Source: Suillus spraguei (Eukaryota; Basidiomycota; Agaricomycetes; Boletales; Suillaceae). Taken from it: DNA of 64,000 bases. Each line of letters begins with the position of its first letter. The first letter of the stretch is position 1. This document shows positions 57,487 to 64,000 of this stretch, one piece after another. Where the stretch lies: positions 1-64,000 of the forward strand of contig JABCPU010000280.1 in assembly GCA_016800925.1 (NCBI GenBank), read 5' to 3'. The notes below the pieces were generated by a model. The model was not told where the DNA came from. It made no database searches and saw only the letters and a list, made by a program, of their open reading frames with translations. A program made the position numbers and the translations under genes.

Positions 57487-58918
57487 TTAGTTGGTGATGG
57501 CATCAGTCCACCCGGTTGTGGCAAAACCGACGCAGGACCTGGTAGAATCGAACACACTGTAGAAGCGCTGGAGGAATACGTAGCCAAGACTAAAGGCAAT
57601 GATGCCAGTGGGTTCGCTTTTAAAAACGAGATATATACTAGTGCTAACACCGCCTATCCTGGAGTTGAGATGACGAGGCCAGATTTGAGCGTTAGGGACG
57701 AGACTGTAGGTTTGCTGCCATGCGAAATGGTGAACAAGGGGTGTGAGGGCTGACAGAATTAACGTACGTAGCCAATGTGGAAATCCAAGGGCTGCAGGGC
57801 ACCGTACTTCTCAGGGGTAATAGAGAGAAGTTTAGTCCTCCGATCGAAATTAGCGCCGGTTACAGCCTTGTACTTCTCAAAGGCATCTATCACAATATCG
57901 ATTAGACCATTATTACTCGCCGACTCTAAATACATACCGGAGGCAATAGTAATAAAGGTGGCGCCACAATCCACAATACCTGCGCTGACGCCTAAGATCT
58001 CCGTGTTGCCGTATGTGATGCTCTGATCGATACCCCAATAGCCCGATGAGGGTGGCCTGGCGGTGGTAGTACTGAAATAAAACAATTACCATCAGTCTGG
58101 ATGAATCCAGGAGCTGAGGTGGCTTACACGTATGCGATCTTGCCGATGTTCAACTCAGGGTCAGCTACAACACCACCGAAGGTGAGTACTCCACTGTCGT
58201 CTTTATTCTTACTGGAGGGCTGGAAATAGAGACCAACAAGGCGTTGAGAAATTTCGCCTTGGAGAAACAGGCGGTCAGTGATAGTCGAGAGCGGTTTTGT
58301 AGGTGCATTTTTCAGAATGCCGCGTGACAAGATTTTAGGTCCGATGCCAAGGATACCGTCAAATTCCATGCCCTTCGATTCAGAAGCAACACCGATTGGC
58401 ATCGTGCTGACGGTTAACCCATTTTCGAAACTGAGGGTATCGGTGAATAATGTTCCTATAGATGATCGTAAGTATTTTCAACTTATGATATTGTTGTATG
58501 TCATACCGCCGAAGAAGGCAGATCCGTAGCCGTAGGTTCTCTGTATATGCTTTTTGGTGTTGTAGCTGGTATCTGTTGGCCTGTACGGATTGTCGATGTC
58601 GGCGCCAATCCATGTGATCGCGCTCCCGGTGTCGACAATCAAGTCGTCTTCAATAATACATTAGCAACCGCATGTTTTCTCAGTGTTGAACTTACAGTAT
58701 GTGGGGGGAATGCCAACACCAACTGATATGCAGCAGAGCGTTTGAAAGCTGTCCAAATAAATACCAGCATCATCGCGCTGCACCGGGTTGGTACCATTGG
58801 AGGATTTTAGCCTCCTGGTCATGGGGAGGGTGATGGGGGAGTTGCGAACTTCAACGGCCGATGCCGTGATTGACAAAGCCAGGAATGTCCCAATCAACAA
58901 GGATGCAGTGGAGAACAT
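57487..58918 (-). CDS. Secreted pepsin-like aspartic protease (A1) with DTG/DCG sites
   Basis: Start MFSTASLLIGTFLALSITAS at 58918 is a signal peptide; a propeptide with RNSPITLPMTRRL follows. First active-site loop LIVDTGSAITWIGAD (Asp-Thr-Gly at 58625-58633); flap-region YGYGSAFFG; then LSFENGLTVSTMPIGVAS, FDGILGIGPK, GLYFQPSSKNKDDSGVLTFG and YWGIDQSITYG. The second active-site loop is AGIVDCGATFI, with Cys in place of Thr. The last exon has NAQIWPRHLN, GYVFLQRFYSVFDSTR and VGFATTGWTDAITN-stop at 57487. Overall length and order match fungal polyporopepsin-like enzymes. The changed second motif may lower activity or be compensated. A remnant of a paralogue lies at 15.9-16.2 kb. Confidence 0.87.
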
Positions 58919-59394
58919 GATTTACTGGAAAGTTATATCATTCTCAGTGACCTATTATATATGTGCTATCGAACGATATGGCAACGTTCGGGAACCTTAG
59001 TTGTCCTCGGGAAAGCGATGACAAGATAGTTGCGATCCGAGTCATCACAAGTGCAAGGATTCGACTTCCCGATAAAATGTGGCAAGAGATTAAATGCGAC
59101 AGCAGGGCGGCCAGCCTCCAGGGCCTGCTGGCATATCTAAATTGATGCGTTTCTAGCTGTAACAACCCAAATGAACGGATATTGAATACTGGGAATCCTT
59201 TGACAGGTGAAAGAAGGTACTTTGCAAGGTGCCAGGTGAGCAGTTGTGGCATGCCTTTGACGCGACATTGACGTGGCTATCCCGGAACTGTAAGCCTGGG
59301 TACACACGTGCCGTGCCAGCTCACCCGCGCGGCCCTAACCTGTGCTATCATAACAATATCACGAACTCATGAGTCATGAATCTACTGATATGTG

Positions 59395-59696
59395 AATGGA
59401 GATTCATTAAAAGTGTGTGTCCTGGCCTGCACCTTGCAAATCACTCGCTGTACATTAGCCTCGCACTTCTCTTGTGGTCTTTCCGCATTGCTCAACGACC
59501 TGACGGCCGATCAACACGAAATACTTTCTTGGATGCTGTTATCGCCCGTGCAGTGCCATTTGAAATCGATGTCATTCCCTGGATCGAAGTTGCAAAACTA
59601 AAAGAGCTTGTGACCGATGAGTATAGATACTCATCGTCGCTGAAGAATATTAGGCGTGCTTGGCATGAACAGAATTCAAAAATCAATTCGAACTAA
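59395..59696 (+). pseudogene. Cytochrome P450 C-terminal fragment
   Basis: VCPGLHLANHSLYISLALLL (about 59420) is the heme-binding loop with the axial Cys, followed by WSFRIAQRPDG, NTFLDAVIARAVPFEIDVIP and a charged C-terminus. The preceding part of the loop (FGFGRR) is degenerate and no upstream P450 exons (K helix ExxR, I helix) are seen, so this is an orphan 3' exon. Confidence 0.75.
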
Positions 59697-59879
59697 ACTT
59701 GGTGATTAGAAGTTGAAGTTCACGTAAGAACACATTTGCAACTCCCGAACTAGCTCGGTTCAACTCCTTCATGTCGTTAGCTCTCACCGCCTCATCTCTC
59801 GTCTATCGCTGGAGGAAGTCTAATACATGGAGAGATAAATAATTCACCGTGACACACCTAGGATATCAAATTCGTGAAC

Positions 59880-60690
59880 CTTGCATGTAAAATGCGCTTG
59901 TCAAGGTACCCGGCAATGAGAAAGCAAAGAAGGACGAGCACGTCGGCAAGGCTGGGTGGGCTAAACACCGGTCATAGATCACAATATCCTCTACAGAAAG
60001 TGGGAACATCTCAATCATGATAAAATGTAAGCACCCCGGATTACATGAGTTCCTATAATCAGTACATACACCGCCACTGATGCTGAAAGCTAAGTTTATA
60101 GTATTTCACCTTTTGGTGTAACGGCTATGCGGGCAGCGGTCTGACCATGTTATACTCCTGTAATTGCGACAGCCATTCACAAGCGTCCGGCACTTTACCC
60201 TGCAGGCGCAGAGCTCGTTAGCTTTTATACTGTAGTCGATCGGCAGGCGCTGTCGATCGCAGTGGACACCCGGAACCTGTTGTGAGTAAATAGCCCTCAG
60301 CTTATCGTCTCCTCTCACAGGTTTCTACTACTTCATCGCTCAGAATTAGACCACTAATGTGTGTGTGTATTGCAATTCAAACTTGTCTACCTGAATTCTG
60401 TGCTGATGGAAGGCGGATAACCTAACGGTCCCCATGTAACTTGATTGTAGTATCATAGCATGGCAGACGATGTAGAAGAATGCCGAGCGGATGTCCGTCC
60501 GCTCATCCCGATCGATCGTCGTCTCTCATTAATCTCGCCATCAGCCTTCACGACAGATTCATGCAGCGGGGCGTCCCATCTGACCTTGATGAATGCATCG
60601 AGCTCATTCAGGTTGCACTACTCCTTTGCCCCCCCGGTCATCCTCATCGATTACAGCCTCTTAACAATCTCGCCCTCCTGTGTCCTTAAG
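59880..60690 (+). pseudogene. TPR-CHAT remnant (duplication copy B)
   Basis: Corresponds to 53080-53830 of copy A and then jumps at about 60690 to the equivalent of 55895. It keeps the leader, ATG (MADDVEECR at about 60460) and one or two TPR units (HPDRSSSLINLAISLHDRF, LNNLALLCP-stop in the +2 frame), but the remaining TPRs, linker and entire CHAT domain have been deleted. The product, if any, would be a short TPR peptide. Confidence 0.75.
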
Positions 60691-60851
60691 GTCACTGAGT
60701 CTTTGCATCGTATAGAAAGTAGAGATCATCGATGATCTTTTTCACATGAGTAGAAGAGGACGAGCCACAACCTCGCAGCCCATCAACAAGATCACAATTA
60801 CAGCAAGGGCGTCAAATAAAGATAGACAACAAATATGTAGAAGATATTTGA

Positions 60852-63718
60852 TTATGTTTGAATAATCTTGAAAGGATCCGATCCGCCTCCTTCCAAACCA
60901 GCTATCGTCGCCCGACGTACTGCGTCAAGGTACTCCCCAAGCCTTCGGCCATCGAGATGCAAGAAATCATCATATAGTTTGTACCTCGAATCCGCAACAA
61001 TGTTAGCAAGCTCCAATGCGCGCTTCAGATTCCTGTCCAAGATCCGTCAGATATGTAGGCAATGCATACGAAGATACGCTTACTCTGGAATATGCTCTCG
61101 AGAGGCGTAGAGCATGACATGCAGTCGCAGTATAAGCTCGGGGACGTATATCTGTCGGACGCGAGTTAGCTCGCGAGAACGGCGATCTCCTGCATCGTCT
61201 GGCATCATCCAATCCGAGGTGAGTAGTTTCACGACGGCATCGTAAGCCTGGTCGATGAGTCCCTTATAGTCGCTTAGCCAAGCGACCCTGGTGTCGCGGT
61301 TCATGATCGACACCTCTAGACTCTGGCACTCAACGACGCGGTCAAGACTGTCCCAGATCGTGAAGAACTGTCTGTAGTGAAGGTATTCTGTGGCTCGTTC
61401 TTCAGGTTGGTCGATGGAGGCAAGTTCACGTGGAAGCATCTCCACAAGATTCTTGGCAAGTGAAACCCTCCCGGCACCTGAAATCATGAATTTAGCTATG
61501 GTAGTAAAACCTCGATATAAAAGCTTACCTAGGAAGTACCGCAAAATGACGGTCGCCTGTTCCAACGCAGTATCATATGTTCCATCCTCGAACGTCGTCC
61601 ACTCTATGGAACGAAGCAGCAGGAGTTCGGTATCGGAAGGAGTGGCCTGCAACGCAATGACAGAAGGGAGCGGTCCCTTCATTTGGGGCAGAAGCTGCAA
61701 GTAGTGTTCAGCGCTTTAGTTTTGTGAGATGCCAGTCCCGCCAACCTCGAATGCTCTATCGATTGTTCGCTCGGCAGTGACGACTGCCACCTTGTAAACG
61801 TCTAGACCATGTTCTCGTGCACGAGTCAATGCTAATCGACGTTCGTTGATGTCCGCAGTTAGTTCTAGCGAAGTCAAGAACATCGCATATCGCTCCACTG
61901 CATTGTCTCCAAGTGCGCCGGCATACATGGCAATCAACTCCCGTTGGCCCGCAGCCTGACAGGGAGATTAGTGCGGAATAAACTATCCAAGGACATTTTC
62001 TCACTTCCAACACTTGTAGATAAGCTTCGAGAATGACTTGAGTTGCGAGCGGGGGCACTGAAATGTCAATCATCCGCAAATAAAGGCAGAGGTGGGCGAA
62101 GAAACGCGTCATCGTAGGGTACCTGCTGCTCTGTTAGAGAATGTCAGATTCACGTTGTTCAGCCTACTCTGATGATTCAGGATCAAAATTTCCATCTCTG
62201 AGCCCAGCTGCAAAGGTTTCTAGCAATGAACTTGTTCGATCGAGGATGATCGCCAGCTGAGAGACGTGGAATGCGTGGTCTGCAGTGGGACTGACTAACG
62301 GTCAGCACACGGAAAATAAACACATATAGGTCATACCCGTCCTCCACGTGAACACTACCTAGGGTTTCCAGCGTAGATGTTGCCTCCCTCTCCCATTCTT
62401 CTTCTTCAGCTGCATCTTCCTCTTGGGACGGCGGCAAAGGCATATTTTCTAATACTGCCAGGCCTCCATCCCAGAAGCCACTACCTAGTTTAATCATTTC
62501 TGCAGTCTGTTTCTCCTCGCATAGGATACTGATCTGCGCCCAGAGATGGTCTTCCCATGTTCGACACGCAGACTTGAGGACACTAAATGTTTGCGGGCAG
62601 GGCGCGAGAGCTGCATAGAGAATGCGCTCTGGATCGGGGAGGTTGGGCTTGAAGGACACGTTAACAACACAGTGCACAGATAGTTGAATAGCGCACATTC
62701 AAAGCTGCTCTTGCGCATGTTGATTTCCATAATTTTCGACGTGGGTTTCCTTGCCATCCTTCGGCATCCTCAGCGTCATCGATACCATCGTCATCATCCC
62801 GTTGCTCGTTCGCTGCCAGTAAATCAGAGATGCACAGATGATACAAAGAACCTGACATACCAATAGCTCGCCAATGAAACAATAGTGAACCGCGGATACT
62901 TGCAGCCCTCCATGGTTGATGTGCTTTTCTGCATAATTCAACTGCTTCATCCAATCTGCCAGCACGAACAAATGAATAAAGCGCCTGTGCCAGGCTTTTC
63001 TCAGATCCCTGGGGATGATTGCATATTAGTCAGTGCTTCGACAGGTTATTATTTGGCTCACGGCGTCATCAGCTGCTAATGATCGACCATCTCCCCTGTT
63101 CATGGCATCAGGATCTAGTTCCTTTACCAGACCCTCTCTGACTCCTGAGCCTGTGCGTAGAGCCTGCATAACATTATGTTTCGTAAACTTCCAGTATCCT
63201 GTAGTGGCTTCTGGATGTTGTGGTTGTGGGGCTGTCTCATGAAGCCATTCTCGTACTACGACAAGTTCTGTGAGGAGCACTGAAGAACGCATTATTGCTT
63301 GTGCTAGAGTTGATGTGGGTGTGTAGGGATTTTTAGCAAGTAATGTGCGGGGATGGACGTGTGGTTCTGGTTCGGTTTTGCGGGCACTGCAGTCGCCTTG
63401 AGTCAAGAACCAATAGCAAGACGCGTTTACTCACGGCATTACAGCCTGGAGAAGGCCCCATGTACTGGCCTCCATGCGCAAGACGTCGAGTTCCTCTTGA
63501 GAGACATCAGAAGACGCGCTATTTTCTGCCTCTGTTATTCTGGTGACTGGTGAGGTGCGCTATACTGAGAAGATAACTGATACACACTGGTCGCGACACA
63601 ATTGTCGTAGTCTAGGTGCAAATCCATTGTTGGGATCGAGGAGGACGGCAAGGTCATCTTTTGCAGCCTGGCACACAGAGAGGACTTCCGCACAAGATGA
63701 ATATAAGGATTCGGACAT
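60852..63718 (-). CDS. NUP84: Nuclear pore complex protein Nup107/Nup84
   Basis: Alpha-helical scaffold subunit of the Y-shaped (Nup84/Nup107) nuclear-pore subcomplex. Start MSESLYSSCAEVLSVCQAAK at 63718 (an upstream exon is possible); then LVVVREWLHETAP, the conserved DEAVELCRKAHQPWRAASIRGSLLFHW (about 62880-62950), ACRTWEDHLWAQISILCEEK, an acidic loop EEDAAEEEEWERE, MYAGALGDNAVERYAMFLTSLEL, TRAREHGLDVYKVAVVTAE, QFFTIWDSLDRVVECQSLEV and the C-terminus AGLEGGGSDPFKIIQT-stop at 60852. Short introns throughout, some frames not fully joined by eye. The complete member of a duplicated family whose broken copies lie at 50.5 and 56 kb. Confidence 0.85.
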
Positions 63719-64000
63719 TTCACCAGATTTTGAGGATGAAGACGGGATTGAACTGGTCAAATGTCGAGGTACCTTTATCTACTCCAGCCCAGTAGCCAAA
63801 CAGTTCAGGCCTCCTAGTGAGGTTCTGCGCTTGATTACTTGGAATTGAAACTTAGTGTAAGCCGAGTGCTTACAACATCAACAATCACGTGAACGTTCCC
63901 CCATTTATATCACTACGTTTCACGCCATCGAGATCAGACTGAGGTCTCTTACCTACTATCATCTGCTCATTTGTATCACGCTCTGAAATCCACGGTCTTG
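63719..64000. promoter_or_regulatory. Upstream region of NUP107
   Basis: About 280 bp to the window end, probably 5' UTR and promoter. A CACGTGA motif lies at about 63887. No other gene was seen. Confidence 0.4.

Noticed and set aside
57384..57650. 88-codon minus frame resembling the one at 15725-15922
   Set aside because: Both are wrong-frame readings of the true aspartic protease C-terminal exon and its remnant; the similarity is explained by that gene.

Overview
The window is eukaryotic and almost certainly from a filamentous basidiomycete (Agaricomycetes-like). Genes are split by many 50-70 bp GT-AG introns and lie close together on both strands. The gene set is typical of such fungi: a class III HAMP-repeat histidine kinase, a TPR-CHAT protein, a GH18 enzyme with CBM5/12 modules, pepsin-like proteases, and a small hydrophobic protein ending in Cys/Arg-rich sequence. 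No rRNA, tRNA or CRISPR array was found. Exon structures were read by eye from splice signals and family conservation.

Layout. 1-3.2 kb: a gene-free stretch, then a class II fructose-bisphosphate aldolase gene (minus) with a 6-nt micro-exon and three apparent 1-nt deletions. 3.75-17 kb: a mobile-element island. Its core is a 9.8-kb inverted duplication of a 5'-truncated Ty3/gypsy chromovirus with its LTRs outermost. Each arm carries an extra intron-containing gene antisense to pol with a Zn2Cys6-like cysteine array. Next come a ~70-bp minisatellite, a second palindrome made of two Tc1-like half elements flanked by TA, and a pepsin-like protease remnant holding a 273-bp MITE. 17.6-30.1 kb: GH18-CBM5/12 enzyme, a conserved hypothetical, a frameshifted flavin amine oxidase, STE24, an Atg22-like transporter and SUMO. 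30.7-39.3 kb: TFIIS and PRP46 (divergent), a 68-residue membrane protein, a frameshifted GNAT acetyltransferase, a mitochondrial carrier and a GPI-type secreted protein. 40-49.5 kb: the osmosensing histidine kinase and phospholipase D in tandem (minus). 50-64 kb: a duplicated block in which a TPR-CHAT gene and the nuclear-pore gene NUP107/NUP84 occur as complete and broken copies, interrupted by an unusual aspartic protease and a P450 fragment.

Working together. Housekeeping genes (aldolase, STE24, SUMO, TFIIS, PRP46, NUP107) alternate with recently rearranged accessory DNA. Many genes carry single-base deletions, often in homopolymers. Where the gene is usually essential (aldolase), consensus sequencing error is as likely as true decay. 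The most unusual items are the two transposon palindromes 0.86 kb apart, the antisense accessory gene of the gypsy element, and the CHAT/NUP107 segmental duplication.
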